Position numbers and translations under genes: made by a program. A stretch of DNA of 64,000 nucleotides from Novosphingobium pentaromativorans US6-1 (GTDB lineage Bacteria > Pseudomonadota > Alphaproteobacteria > Sphingomonadales > Sphingomonadaceae), in contig NZ_CP009291.1 in assembly GCF_000767465.1 (NCBI RefSeq), positions 3,266,501 to 3,330,500 on the forward strand, given 5' to 3'. Below the pieces are notes generated by a model. The model searched no databases. It had not been told where the DNA came from and worked only from the letters and a program-made list of their open reading frames with translations. Of this stretch, positions 1 to 7,888 are shown piece by piece; position 1 is the first letter of the stretch, and each line of letters begins with the position of its first letter.

Positions 1-95
1 GCGATGATGTCGACGACGAGGACGAGCAGGAGAACGGCAAGCAGGCGCTCTGGCAAGCCGAGGCGCCGGAACAGTCCCATGCCGCGCGAGAGCAT
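1..95 (-). CDS. Sensor histidine kinase, N-terminal fragment
   Basis: Only the first 31 codons lie in the window. The ATG at 95-93 overlaps the stop of the upstream response regulator (TGATG arrangement), which suggests translational coupling. The visible residues are a short basic start (MLSRGMGLFRRLGLPERLL) running into a leucine/valine-rich stretch that would be the first membrane segment. No catalytic domain is visible. The call as the partner kinase rests on its position directly after an OmpR-type regulator, so it is an inference from context. Confidence 0.6.
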   Translation of the reverse strand, partial: MLSRGMGLFRRLGLPERLLAVLLLVLVVDII

Positions 96-823
96 CAGGT
101 ACGGGTCACTTCCGCCCTGAACATGTAGCCGACGCCGCGCACCGTGACGATCGGCGACTCCTTGTCTTCGGTCTGGAGCTTGCGACGCAGTCGGCTGACG
201 AGGACGTCGATGCTGCGATCCGAGCTGTCGCCGATGCGCGAGCGCGACAGCTCCATCAGGCGCTCACGCCCGAGCACCCGCTGGGGATAGCCCAGGAAGG
301 TGGAGAGCAGGTCGAATTCGGCGCCGGTCAGATCGACCATGACGCCGTTCGGCGCGCGCAGTTCGCGCCGCGCGAGCGAAACCTGCCATCCATCGAAGTA
401 GATCAGTTCGGGCGCGCGGCCGTCTGCGGGGCTTTCGATCGCGCCTTCGTAGCCGCCCCGGCGCAGGACGGCGCTGACTCGGGCGGCCAGTTCGCGGGTA
501 CTGAACGGCTTGGGAAGATAATCGTCGGCGCCGAGTTCAAGCCCGAGCACGCGGTCTTCCTCGCTGCCCTTGGCGGAGATGAAGATGATCGGAATGTCGC
601 TTTCACGGCGCAGGCTCCGGAACAGGTCGAAGCCGCTGGTGCCCGGCAGCATGATGTCCAGCACGATGAGCTGGACCTGGGTTTCGCGCAAGGTGACCCA
701 CATCTCCGCCCCCGTTGCCGCGGTCAGCACGTTGAAACCGCTCTGGCGCAGGGCCCGGGCGGTCAGCGTGCGAAGCGCGCCATCGTCTTCTACAAGAAGG
801 ATGGTGGGGGGCGTGGTGATCAT
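95..823 (-). CDS. OmpR-family response regulator
   Basis: DNA-binding half of a two-component system. An N-terminal receiver domain begins at TILLVEDDGALR, has the phospho-accepting Asp in LIVLDIMLPGTSG and the conserved Lys in DDYLPKPFS. A C-terminal winged helix follows, with LTGAEFDLLSTFL and the end motif TVRGVGYMF. The start is uncertain: ATG 823 gives the usual length of about 242 residues, while in-frame ATGs at 859 and 871 would add 12 or 16 residues and none has a strong ribosome site. The stop overlaps the kinase start. The target genes are unknown. Confidence 0.88.
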   Translation of the reverse strand: MITTPPTILLVEDDGALRTLTARALRQSGFNVLTAATGAEMWVTLRETQVQLIVLDIMLPGTSGFDLFRSLRRESDIPIIFISAKGSEEDRVLGLELGADDYLPKPFSTRELAARVSAVLRRGGYEGAIESPADGRAPELIYFDGWQVSLARRELRAPNGVMVDLTGAEFDLLSTFLGYPQRVLGRERLMELSRSRIGDSSDRSIDVLVSRLRRKLQTEDKESPIVTVRGVGYMFRAEVTRT

Positions 824-891
824 GTCGTGGGGGGATCTGATTCTGTGTGCGAACGTCATCGTCTCTTGCATGTTGCTGCGGATATAGGAAG

Positions 892-920
892 GCCGGCGCG
901 GTCAGGCAAACCGCACCGGC
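892..920. terminator. Hairpin between secreted-protein gene and response regulator
   Basis: An 11-bp stem with one mismatch (GCCGGCGCGGT against ACCGCACCGGC) and a 7-nt loop lies between the 943-1587 gene and the regulator downstream of it. No clear T-tract follows on the minus strand, so it may only weaken read-through. Confidence 0.35.
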
Positions 921-942
921 TCAATTTGCATGGGGCTCTCGA

Positions 943-1587
943 TCAGCCGAGCGTTCGGGGCAGCGCCCGCCGCAGGGTTTCGACGGCATCGAGCAGACCT
1001 GCCGCTTCTGCCGGAGCGAGACCGCCCCTGATCGACTTGCCGTCCTCGGCCTTGAACTTGAGTTGCCACGGCTTGCGGCTTTCCGGCGTGTAGCCTTCGG
1101 CAATCTCGCTCACGACGTACTCGGGCAGTTCGAAGACGAGGCGGGTGTGGCGGTTGCAGGCCCGGTGGATGGCATCGACCGGGGGGCAGTCTTCGTTCCA
1201 CGCTTCGGCGATCAGCAGGTCGGCCTGGGCTGGTTGCCCACCGGCTTCGAACTTCACGCCGACCACACGCGGGGCCGGGCCGGGGTGGACCAGTTCGTGC
1301 CAGACCTGCCAGCGCACGGCGCCGGACTGTCGGTCGACCAGAGCCTTCAGGTGGACGTCACGTGCATGGGCCCCGCCGATGGTGCGGCTGCGGTCCCATG
1401 CCTCATGGGTGGACACGAGGACATGGGGGGAGGCTGGATCGTCGTGAATTTCGACCTGTTCGCGCACCTCATCGGGGGTGAGCTGCGCCAGGCCGGTCGG
1501 AAGCCGGTCGTAGGCGAGAGCGGAACCGGCCCCGGCGAATGGTGCGATCGCCAGCGCCAGAGGCATGAGCGAACGCGCGAGGATCAT
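943..1587 (-). CDS. Secreted protein of unknown function
   Basis: A 214-residue protein whose first 25 residues form a clear Sec signal peptide (MILARSLMPLALAIAPFAG, cleavage near GSALA-YD). I do not recognise the family. The mature part is a mixed soluble sequence with a pair of cysteines (EDCPPVDAIHRAC) that could form a disulfide in the periplasm. Its ATG overlaps the stop of the small secreted gene upstream (ATGA), so the two are probably co-translated. Both precede a two-component system on the same strand and may be its sensory accessories or targets, but this is only inference. Confidence 0.75.
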   Translation of the reverse strand: MILARSLMPLALAIAPFAGAGSALAYDRLPTGLAQLTPDEVREQVEIHDDPASPHVLVSTHEAWDRSRTIGGAHARDVHLKALVDRQSGAVRWQVWHELVHPGPAPRVVGVKFEAGGQPAQADLLIAEAWNEDCPPVDAIHRACNRHTRLVFELPEYVVSEIAEGYTPESRKPWQLKFKAEDGKSIRGGLAPAEAAGLLDAVETLRRALPRTLG

Positions 1588-1901
1588 TGCGCGGTCTCTT
1601 CGCGAGCCGTCTCAAGCGCGAAGTCGGAGAGCAATGCTTCGCCCTGTTCCTTTACCATGCGGTGGCGGCAGGCGGGGTTCTTGGTGGGGTGCGCGGCGCA
1701 GGAAAGCGTTGCCTGTTCGTTGCCTTTTGTTTCCGAGGTATCGGTGCGGCTCATGCCGATCACGCCCTTGGCCCTGAGGAAAGGACGCTGCGGATAGGCC
1801 TGGGCGGCCGGAGCCGGTTCCACGCAGGCGAGGGCTGCCGGAGTGCAGGATGCGCCCGGGTTTGCGAGAGTGGAAATGGCGAAAAGCGCTACCGAAATCA
1901 T
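1584..1901 (-). CDS. Small secreted cysteine-containing protein
   Basis: A 105-residue protein. The ATG at 1901 is preceded by a good ribosome site (GGGAG about 7 nt upstream). The N-terminus is short and hydrophobic (MISVALFAISTLANPGASC) and looks exported. Five cysteines lie outside the likely signal region or close to it (SCTPAALACVEP, LSCAAHP, ACRHR), which suggests disulfides. The family is not recognised. It overlaps the next secreted gene by 4 nt. Confidence 0.6.
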   Translation of the reverse strand: MISVALFAISTLANPGASCTPAALACVEPAPAAQAYPQRPFLRAKGVIGMSRTDTSETKGNEQATLSCAAHPTKNPACRHRMVKEQGEALLSDFALETAREETAQ

Positions 1902-2296
1902 TATATGCTCCCATGTGGAATCTTGATGCTTCCTGATTGGGAGTTATTCGTGTCCTGGTTCCTTCGTCTCTGTGACGAATTGTTTCCGGCGACTATTTTC
2001 GGAAATGAACGAGAAAGGCTTCGCTTGCGCTGGAGCAGGATTGCTTGTGGCGTGGCTCACGCTCAGTCCTTGCCTCCAACCGTGCGGTGCGCCCCGGCGC
2101 TGGCTGCGACATCGGCGCGGCAGGCGGGTCGAGACGAAGCCGCGGGTGCTGCGGCGGGTATGGCTGCGATCACCCTGAATGCCGTCCTCGGCATACGGGA
2201 AACAGTGGCTGATTCCGGAACCTTTCGAGAGGTGTTTGCCAAAAGGTAACCATTTCCGAAGATGATTTCGGAAGGCCTTCGCAGTTGCCGGATCCG
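1902..2296. other. Divergent intergenic region
   Basis: About 395 bases separate the secreted-protein operon (minus) from the partner-switching operon (plus). I see no protein gene with a ribosome site. It holds several copies of a TTCCG/CGGAA theme: a perfect inverted repeat at 2254-2273, a TTCCGGAA near 2214 and a looser pair around 1983-2005. It presumably holds both promoters. Confidence 0.5.
2254..2273. promoter_or_regulatory. Inverted repeat TTCCGAA-N6-TTCGGAA before the PP2C gene
   Basis: A perfect 7-bp inverted repeat with a 6-nt spacer ends 23 bases before the ATG of the receiver-phosphatase gene. It could be an operator or a hairpin in the mRNA leader. The sequence alone does not decide between these. 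Confidence 0.4.
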
Positions 2297-3517
2297 ATGC
2301 AGAACTTCCAACCCAGCCTCGTGCGCTATCATCTCGAAGTGCTGGTCGTCGATGACGACGATCTGATGAGCGATGTCCTCACGGTGCATCTCGAGGCGCT
2401 GGGCTGCAATGTCGCTTGTGCGGCAAGCGCGGAAGAAGCGCTTGCGCTGCTCGCGCGCAAGCCGGTCGACCTGCTGGTCACCGACTGGCAGATGCCGGGG
2501 ATGGACGGGATGGATCTGGTCCGCCATGTCCGCGCCGGTCGCAGCGAGGACAGCTACCTTCACGTCGTGATGTTCACCGCGCGCAACGATGAACTCGTGA
2601 TCCGCCGGGCCATGGAAGCGGGCGTCGATGATTTCCTATTCAAGCCCTTCGAGCAGGTCCAGCTCGAACTGGCGCTGCAAGGCGCGCAGCGCAATCGCCT
2701 GCTCCATCGCCGCCTGCAGCGCCGCAACAGCCTGCTGGAAGTGGCCCATCGCCGCACCCGCGAAGCGCTCGACCGGGTACGCGCCGACCTTGACGCGGCC
2801 ACGGCCCTGCATGCGCGGCTACTGCCGGCCGAAGGGCTCGTGGGCGCACTGAACTTTCGCCACCTTTACCGCCCTGCGGCGATGCTCGGCGGCGACTCGA
2901 TCGGCGTATCGCCCTTGCGAGAGGGCGGAGCGCTGTTCTTCCTGATCGACGTGTGCGGCCACGGCGTGCCGGCAGCGCTCGATTCGTTCCACCTGCATCA
3001 TCGCATCAAACAGCTCCGCCCGAAGTCGCCCGCCGATCTCGTGCAGTCGCTCGAAGCGATCAACCGCGAGATCCTTGACCGCGGGGACGAAAGCTATGCC
3101 ACGATTGCATGCGGCATCGTCCGGCCCGAGCGCGAGGAGTGCTGGATGGTCTGCGCCGGCCACCCGCGCCCGCTGATCGCCATTGGAGACGAGGTCCTGA
3201 TCCCCGAAGTCGAGTACGGCATGCCGGTGGGCTGGTTCGCCGATGCATCCTGGAAGCCGACGCGCTTTGCCTTCCCTCCCGGCGCAAGACTGGTGCTCTA
3301 TTCTGACGGCGTGACCGAATGCAGCAACAGTGCCGGCGAGCAGTTCGGGGTGGAGAGGTTGGTGCGGACGCTCGCAAGCAATGCCGGCAAGCGGATACGC
3401 AACTTTGTGGGCGAACTGGAAAGGGGCATGCTGGCCAGGCGGTCGAGCGCCGGCTTCGAGGATGACATTTCGCTCCTCGTGATCGAGAACAAGATTCTGG
3501 AGATACAATCGGCATGA
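2297..3517 (+). CDS. Receiver-domain PP2C (SpoIIE/RsbU-type) phosphatase
   Basis: A 406-residue response regulator whose output is a serine phosphatase. Residues about 15-130 are a receiver (LVVDDDDLM, Asp in LLVTDWQMPGMDG, Lys in DDFLFKPFE). A basic helical linker rich in Arg (about 130-180) is probably a coiled coil. A SpoIIE-type PP2C domain follows, with GGDS, IDVCGHGVPAAL, SDGVTE and EDDISLLVIE. By analogy with RsbU and Pseudomonas HsbR it would dephosphorylate the STAS protein encoded next, with which it shares an ATGA overlap. An in-frame TTG at 2285 is possible, but ATG 2297 is preferred. Confidence 0.87.
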   Translation: MQNFQPSLVRYHLEVLVVDDDDLMSDVLTVHLEALGCNVACAASAEEALALLARKPVDLLVTDWQMPGMDGMDLVRHVRAGRSEDSYLHVVMFTARNDELVIRRAMEAGVDDFLFKPFEQVQLELALQGAQRNRLLHRRLQRRNSLLEVAHRRTREALDRVRADLDAATALHARLLPAEGLVGALNFRHLYRPAAMLGGDSIGVSPLREGGALFFLIDVCGHGVPAALDSFHLHHRIKQLRPKSPADLVQSLEAINREILDRGDESYATIACGIVRPEREECWMVCAGHPRPLIAIGDEVLIPEVEYGMPVGWFADASWKPTRFAFPPGARLVLYSDGVTECSNSAGEQFGVERLVRTLASNAGKRIRNFVGELERGMLARRSSAGFEDDISLLVIENKILEIQSA

Positions 3518-3837
3518 CGGGCAACACGCAGATCTTGCGGATCCTGATCCAGCATCCCAGGCTCGATGCAGCGGCAGCTCCGGCGTTTCGCGATGAAATG
3601 GCGGGAACTTTCGCGAACCGTCCCGAACGCGTGCTGATCGATCTCGGGCAGGTGGAATTCATCGACAGCACCGGGCTCGGCGTGCTCGTCTCGCTGATGA
3701 AGCAGATGGGGCCGGGCGGCCGGATCGCGGTCGTCGGAGCCAATGCGGCGGTGCGCCGCCTGTTTCAGATCACGCGGCTCGATACGTTGTTCGTGATCTG
3801 CGATACCGAAGAACAGGTAGATGCCACTCTCGGCTGA
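3514..3837 (+). CDS. STAS-domain anti-sigma-factor antagonist
   Basis: A 107-residue single STAS domain. The motif VEFIDSTGLGVLVSLM carries the serine that is phosphorylated in SpoIIAA/RsbV proteins. Unphosphorylated STAS protein would bind the partner kinase encoded by the next gene, and the upstream PP2C would reactivate it. Overlaps of 4 nt upstream and 17 nt downstream indicate one tightly coupled operon. Confidence 0.88.
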   Translation: MTGNTQILRILIQHPRLDAAAAPAFRDEMAGTFANRPERVLIDLGQVEFIDSTGLGVLVSLMKQMGPGGRIAVVGANAAVRRLFQITRLDTLFVICDTEEQVDATLG

Positions 3838-4243
3838 CCCGCCCGCCGTCATCGCCATCGCGGCGAACCTCGCTCAGGTTCGCCGTCTTGCAGCTTTTCT
3901 CAAGGAATTCCGGGCCCGCGAAAGCGTGGACGATCTGGCGGCGTTCGATCTTGAAATGGCCCTGGTCGAAGCGGCGAACAATGTCGCCGAGCACGGCTAC
4001 GCCAACAGCGGGCAGGGCGAAATGACGCTGGAAGTCGTCGCGGAGGCAGACGCCTTGCGCCTGGTTCTGAGCGACGGCGGCGCGCCGGTGCCGGATGGGT
4101 ACTTCACGCAATGCCGGATGGTCGATCCCGAAGCGACCCATGGCCGCGGCTGCAACATCATCCAGGCCTGCGTCGACCAAATCGACTATGTCAGCGCGGA
4201 CGGCATCAACCGCCTCACGCTGGTGAAGCGCCTTCAGTCCTGA
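3821..4243 (+). CDS. Anti-sigma regulatory factor (RsbW-type serine kinase)
   Basis: A 140-residue GHKL ATPase of the RsbW/SpoIIAB group. The N-box is visible in EMALVEAANNVAEHGY, an ATP-binding loop in LSDGGAPVPDG, and a G2-like loop in GRGCNIIQA. It would phosphorylate the STAS protein and bind a target, classically a sigma factor. No sigma gene lies in this window, so the final target is unknown. It starts inside the STAS gene and is the last gene of the three-gene partner-switching operon. Confidence 0.85.
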   Translation: MPLSADPPAVIAIAANLAQVRRLAAFLKEFRARESVDDLAAFDLEMALVEAANNVAEHGYANSGQGEMTLEVVAEADALRLVLSDGGAPVPDGYFTQCRMVDPEATHGRGCNIIQACVDQIDYVSADGINRLTLVKRLQS

Positions 4244-4368
4244 GCCTTGCCTAGCGTGGTTGCCGCATCCCGGACCGGAGCGGCATGATCGGGCACCGGC
4301 TTGCCGGCTTCGCGCTGGAGGTTGCGGTCCTCGATGTGCACGGCCAGGACTCCGGCGCCGATCAGCAC
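4234..4368 (-). CDS. Possible small membrane protein, possibly with a lost start
   Basis: On the minus strand a frame is open from 4404 to the TGA at 4236-4234. From the GTG at 4368 it reads as a short hydrophobic segment (VLIGAGVLAVHIEDRN) and a hydrophilic tail, 44 residues in all. Without the start problem the frame would begin further up with QIITAIVLIGAGVLAV, which looks like a genuine membrane anchor. No ATG or ribosome site exists in this frame, so it is either a GTG-started small protein or a decayed gene. It runs convergent into the end of the anti-sigma gene. Confidence 0.25.
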   Translation of the reverse strand: MLIGAGVLAVHIEDRNLQREAGKPVPDHAAPVRDAATTLGKAQD

Positions 4369-4647
4369 TATGGCCGTGATGATCTGGCTGCTGCCGCGGC
4401 GCCGTCACTTGTGTTCATCGGTTATATAACTGTGCGAAAGTGTTCGGAATGCTTGCCATGATGCGCGGCGGGGGCGTATTGTCAGGCATCAATCGAAGCC
4501 GCGGGGGCAACTCCGAGCTGAGATTTTGACTGACCGCGCTTTCGCTTATCGGCAATGCGGTAATCGATCGACGCCCTTGGCCATGATCCCGGCTGGGAGT
4601 TGCAGGCAGAACATTTCCCCTCGGCTGAGAGCGTGGGAGAGATGTCC

Positions 4648-5448
4648 ATGGCAATAGCGCGTCCTGCCGGTTCACTTCATGCCGGCGATGAGATCCACAT
4701 CCGCAAGATCGGCCTGCATGACCTGATGACGGCCCTTGCCCAGGGATGGGACGATTTCCTCGACAAACGGGGGGATCTCGTTTTCGTCGGGCTGATCTAT
4801 CCTGCGGCGGTGATGCTTGCGGGCATCTATGCCTATCAGGAATCGGTGCTGCCCCTTGTCTTCCCCATCGTGGCCGGTGCGGTCCTGCTTGGGCCTGCCG
4901 TGGCGAGCGGCTTTTATGAACTGGCCCGGCGCCGCGAACTTGGCCTCGATGCCCGCTGGCGGCATTTCCTGGATGTCTTCCACGGCCCTGCGGCCCTGTC
5001 TGTCATCAGCCTTGCCGCGGTTGTGGCGCTGCTCTTCGTGGTCTGGCTGATCGCGGCCTGGTATATCTATGCGACGACCTTCGGCGCGGCCTATCCGGAT
5101 GCGGCCCGCAACGTGGGGACTTTCTTCCATACCGTGCTGTCGACTTCGGAAGGCTGGCGGATGATCGTCATCGGCAACCTGGTCGGCTTCGGCTTTGCCG
5201 TCGTCGTTCTTGCCATGAGCTTCATCTCCTTCCCGATGATGGTCGATGATCGCGTCGACTGGGGAACCGCGATGCGCACATCCGTCCGCGTGGCGATGAA
5301 AAGCCCCGGCACGACTGCGATCTGGGGTGTGATGGTGGTCGGAATGCTGGTGCTGGGAGCGCTTCCGGCGCTGATCGGCCTGGCGGTGGTGCTGCCTGTA
5401 CTCGGTTACGCTACCTGGCACCTCTACACACGGGCTGTGGTGCGCTGA
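4648..5448 (+). CDS. DUF2189 integral membrane protein
   Basis: A 266-residue multi-pass inner-membrane protein. The hydrophilic N-terminus holds IRKIGLHDLMTALAQGWDDF, typical of DUF2189. About six hydrophobic segments follow, including one after VFVGLIYPAAV, one at AALSVISLAAVVALLFVVW, and a final pair at GVMVVGMLVLGALPALIG. ATG 4648 lies 8 nt after GGGAG; an ATG at 4642 is in frame but too close to that ribosome site. The molecular role of the family is not known. The gene has its own upstream region of about 400 bases and ends a few bases before the convergent cytochrome c gene. Confidence 0.8.
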   Translation: MAIARPAGSLHAGDEIHIRKIGLHDLMTALAQGWDDFLDKRGDLVFVGLIYPAAVMLAGIYAYQESVLPLVFPIVAGAVLLGPAVASGFYELARRRELGLDARWRHFLDVFHGPAALSVISLAAVVALLFVVWLIAAWYIYATTFGAAYPDAARNVGTFFHTVLSTSEGWRMIVIGNLVGFGFAVVVLAMSFISFPMMVDDRVDWGTAMRTSVRVAMKSPGTTAIWGVMVVGMLVLGALPALIGLAVVLPVLGYATWHLYTRAVVR

Positions 5449-5454
5449 GCGCCG

Positions 5455-6141
5455 CTACTGCGCCGCCGTTTCCCCGGCCGGCTCCTTGGGCCGGGGAAGC
5501 GGCGGCGCACTGCCGCCCAGCGTGGCGAGATAGCGAATGACCGCTGCCCGGTCCTCGGGCTTGCGCAGACCGGCAAAGCCCATCCTGTTTCCCGGAATGT
5601 CCCGTGCGGGCGAGGCGAGGTAGTCGAACAGGTTTTCGTAGGACCAGTTTCCGGGCTCCGATTTCATGGCATCGGAATAGGCGAAACCGGCATGAGAGCC
5701 GATGTCGCGGCCAACCACGCCCCACAGGTTCGGACCGATCCTGTTCGGGCCGCCTTGGGTGAAATCGTGGCAACTGGCGCAGACCTGTGACTTGGCCTGG
5801 CCGACTTGCGGCTCGGCGCCTGCTAGCAGGGTGCCCAGGTCCACAGGTGCGGCCTCCGGCTGCGGGGCAGGCGCAGCAATCGGCATCGGCTCGCGGCTGC
5901 CCATGCCGTGCATGTAGGCCATCATGCGCGCCCGCTCGCTCGGGTCGTGCATGGCGTTGGGCCAGCCCCGCTGCACCGCGCCCATATCCATTGGCGCTGC
6001 GTCGTTCTCCATCGGATCGTAGCCGAGCTGGCCGCCCGGGGGTTTGCTCATGAGGTGATCGAAGAAAAATCCCAGCCCCCACGCGACGCCGACCGTTGCC
6101 GCAATGCACAGTCCCGCCGCCGTCCATCTCGACCGGATCAT
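5455..6141 (-). CDS. Membrane-anchored class I cytochrome c, last gene of cox operon
   Basis: A 228-residue protein. Residues 1-30 form an uncleaved anchor (AAGLCIAATVGVAWGLGFFF). A Met/Pro-rich linker leads to a cytochrome c domain of about 100 residues with one haem site (CASCHD) and a later methionine (GNRMGF) as likely sixth ligand. A Pro/Ala tail ends the protein. Its place as last gene of the cytochrome c oxidase operon, 3 nt after subunit IV, suggests that it brings electrons to the CuA centre of subunit II, which itself has no haem domain here. Confidence 0.88.
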   Translation of the reverse strand: MIRSRWTAAGLCIAATVGVAWGLGFFFDHLMSKPPGGQLGYDPMENDAAPMDMGAVQRGWPNAMHDPSERARMMAYMHGMGSREPMPIAAPAPQPEAAPVDLGTLLAGAEPQVGQAKSQVCASCHDFTQGGPNRIGPNLWGVVGRDIGSHAGFAYSDAMKSEPGNWSYENLFDYLASPARDIPGNRMGFAGLRKPEDRAAVIRYLATLGGSAPPLPRPKEPAGETAAQ

Positions 6142-6144
6142 GGT

Positions 6145-6513
6145 TCAGCCTCCTCCGCCGAAGAAGATCGCCCGCGTCCAGAACGTGTAGTCGGACTCGA
6201 ACAGCATGATCCGCACCAGCACCAGCAGCACCAGCGGCGGGACCAGGATCGCGTAGATCAGCGACAGCCGCTCCCACGCCATGTGCATGAAGATCGACAC
6301 GATCAGCCCGGCCTTGAGCAGCATGAACACGATGATCAGCGTCCAGCGCACGATCCCCTGAACGTGGAAGTAGTCGACCAGGTAGGACAGCGTGGACAGG
6401 ACGAAGAGATAGCCCCAGACCTTGAGGTAAAGCCCCAGCGGATGCTGCTGATGCCCGTCCTCATGCGCGGATGCGCTCGGGGCCTCTTGGGCGGTCGCGG
6501 TGTCATGGTCCAT
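6145..6513 (-). CDS. Cytochrome c oxidase subunit IV (bacterial COX4/CyoD type)
   Basis: A 122-residue protein with a His-rich cytoplasmic N-terminus and three membrane segments (VWGYLFVLSTLSYLVDYF; WTLIIVFMLLKAGLIVSIFMH; IYAILVPPLVLLVLVRI). The motif KAGLIVSIFMHM is typical of the bacterial subunit IV family, which stabilises the binuclear centre. It lies between subunit III and the membrane cytochrome c in one operon. Confidence 0.87.
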   Translation of the reverse strand: MDHDTATAQEAPSASAHEDGHQQHPLGLYLKVWGYLFVLSTLSYLVDYFHVQGIVRWTLIIVFMLLKAGLIVSIFMHMAWERLSLIYAILVPPLVLLVLVRIMLFESDYTFWTRAIFFGGGG

Positions 6514-6531
6514 GCCGTGCTTCCTTTCGCG

Positions 6532-7227
6532 TCACCACAGGTAGAAGAATGCGAAGATGAAGACCCATACGAGGTCGACGAAGTGCCAGTAGAGGCCTGC
6601 GATCTCGACGGCGGAATAGTCGCCCTTGCGGTCATAGTGACCGCGCAGGACCAGCGTTGCGACGATCAGCAGCATGATCACGCCGCAGGTGACGTGCAGG
6701 CCGTGGAAGCCGGTGATCATGAAGAAGCTGGCGCCGAACTGCGGCGCGCCCATCGGGTTGGCCCAGGGCCGCACGCCTTCCTCGACGATCAGCTTGGTCC
6801 ACTCGAATGCCTGCATGCCCACGAAGGTCGCCCCGAACAGGGCAGTGGCGAACATCAGCGCGGCAGTCTTGCGGCGATCGCCGCGGTATCCGTAGTTCAC
6901 CGCCAGCGCCATCGTGCCGCTGGAACTGATCAGCACGAAAGTCATGATCGCGATCAGGATCAGCGGTATCGGCTCGCCGCCGAAGCTTAGCGCGAAGACC
7001 TCGGCGGTATTGGGCCAGGGCAGGCTCGCCGATGCGCGCATCGTCATGTAGGCGGTAAGGAAGCAGGAGAAGATGAAGGTATCGCTGAGCAGGAAGATCC
7101 ACATCATCGCCTTGCCCCAATGGGTGTGGCGAAAGACTTCCTGATCCGCAGACCAGTCCGCGGCGATCGACTGGATGCCCTGCGCGGCGTCGCGCGGTTC
7201 CAACTGGCTTGTCGTTACGTGGTCCAT
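6532..7227 (-). CDS. Cytochrome c oxidase subunit III
   Basis: A 231-residue haem-copper oxidase subunit III. Seven membrane segments are visible. Family landmarks are WGKAMMWIFLLSDTFIF near the start, GMQAFEWTKL in the middle, and ITGFHGLHVTCGV followed by YWHFVDLVWVFIFAFFYLW at the end. ATG 7227 follows a purine-rich ribosome site (GGCGGGACGATGGGAAC). It is the second of two adjacent subunit III genes, and the better conserved of the pair. Confidence 0.9.
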   Translation of the reverse strand: MDHVTTSQLEPRDAAQGIQSIAADWSADQEVFRHTHWGKAMMWIFLLSDTFIFSCFLTAYMTMRASASLPWPNTAEVFALSFGGEPIPLILIAIMTFVLISSSGTMALAVNYGYRGDRRKTAALMFATALFGATFVGMQAFEWTKLIVEEGVRPWANPMGAPQFGASFFMITGFHGLHVTCGVIMLLIVATLVLRGHYDRKGDYSAVEIAGLYWHFVDLVWVFIFAFFYLW

Positions 7228-7249
7228 GTTCCCATCGTCCCGCCTCTTT

Positions 7250-7888
7250 TCAGGTCGCAACCAGCAGCGCCGCCAGCAGCAGCCAGACGGCCAGCAGGTA
7301 GTGCCAGTAGATCGTACAGAGCCGGACATTGCGGCAGATCCGCTGCCCGTCGGCGCGGATCGCCATCTGGCCGAGCGTGCGTCCGCCCGCGAAGATCCCG
7401 CCTGCCAGGTGCAGGCCATGGATCGCCGTCAGCAGATAGAAGAAGGCATTGGCGGGATTGGCCGAGAGGTAATAGCCCGCGGTCTGGTAGTGCCACCAGA
7501 GCAGCACCTGCCCGACAAGGAACAGCAGTCCCAGTGCATTGCCCGCCAGCACCATCGTTCGCATGCGGGGCACGTCGTCCCGGCGCGAGGCACGGGCGGC
7601 GGCTTCCCAGGCAAGGCTGCTGAGCAGCAGTATCGCGGTGTTGATCCAGAGCAGCGGCGGCTCGGGCATCGGGCGCCAGTCGTCGCCCGTTCCGTGATCG
7701 ACCGCACCGGGGACGCCCATGCGCACCAGGTAGGCCGCCGCGAGCAGCGTGAAAATGACGGTGGCGACGCCGAAATAGACATAGACGCCCACCGTCGCGG
7801 CCGCTGGGCGATAGCTGTCCGGCTCGCGGTAACGGTCGATGCCGGGGGTCTCCCAGCTCTTCTCGGCAAGCCGCGAAATCAGGCTCAT
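7250..7888 (-). CDS. Second cytochrome c oxidase subunit III-like protein
   Basis: A 212-residue membrane protein of the subunit III family, encoded directly after subunit I (ATGA overlap). It keeps the C-terminal signature (AIHGLHLAGG and IYWHYLLAVWLLLAALL) and the middle WWHYQTAGYY stretch but diverges elsewhere. Paired subunit III genes occur in several proteobacterial cox operons; whether both join one complex or act as alternatives cannot be told from sequence. Confidence 0.83.
   Translation of the reverse strand: MSLISRLAEKSWETPGIDRYREPDSYRPAAATVGVYVYFGVATVIFTLLAAAYLVRMGVPGAVDHGTGDDWRPMPEPPLLWINTAILLLSSLAWEAAARASRRDDVPRMRTMVLAGNALGLLFLVGQVLLWWHYQTAGYYLSANPANAFFYLLTAIHGLHLAGGIFAGGRTLGQMAIRADGQRICRNVRLCTIYWHYLLAVWLLLAALLVAT

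Noticed and set aside
3770..4408. Long minus-strand open frame opposite the anti-sigma gene
   Set aside because: It lies antisense to an unmistakable RsbW-type gene, is rich in Arg/Pro/Gly as frames opposite GC-rich genes are, and has no family features.
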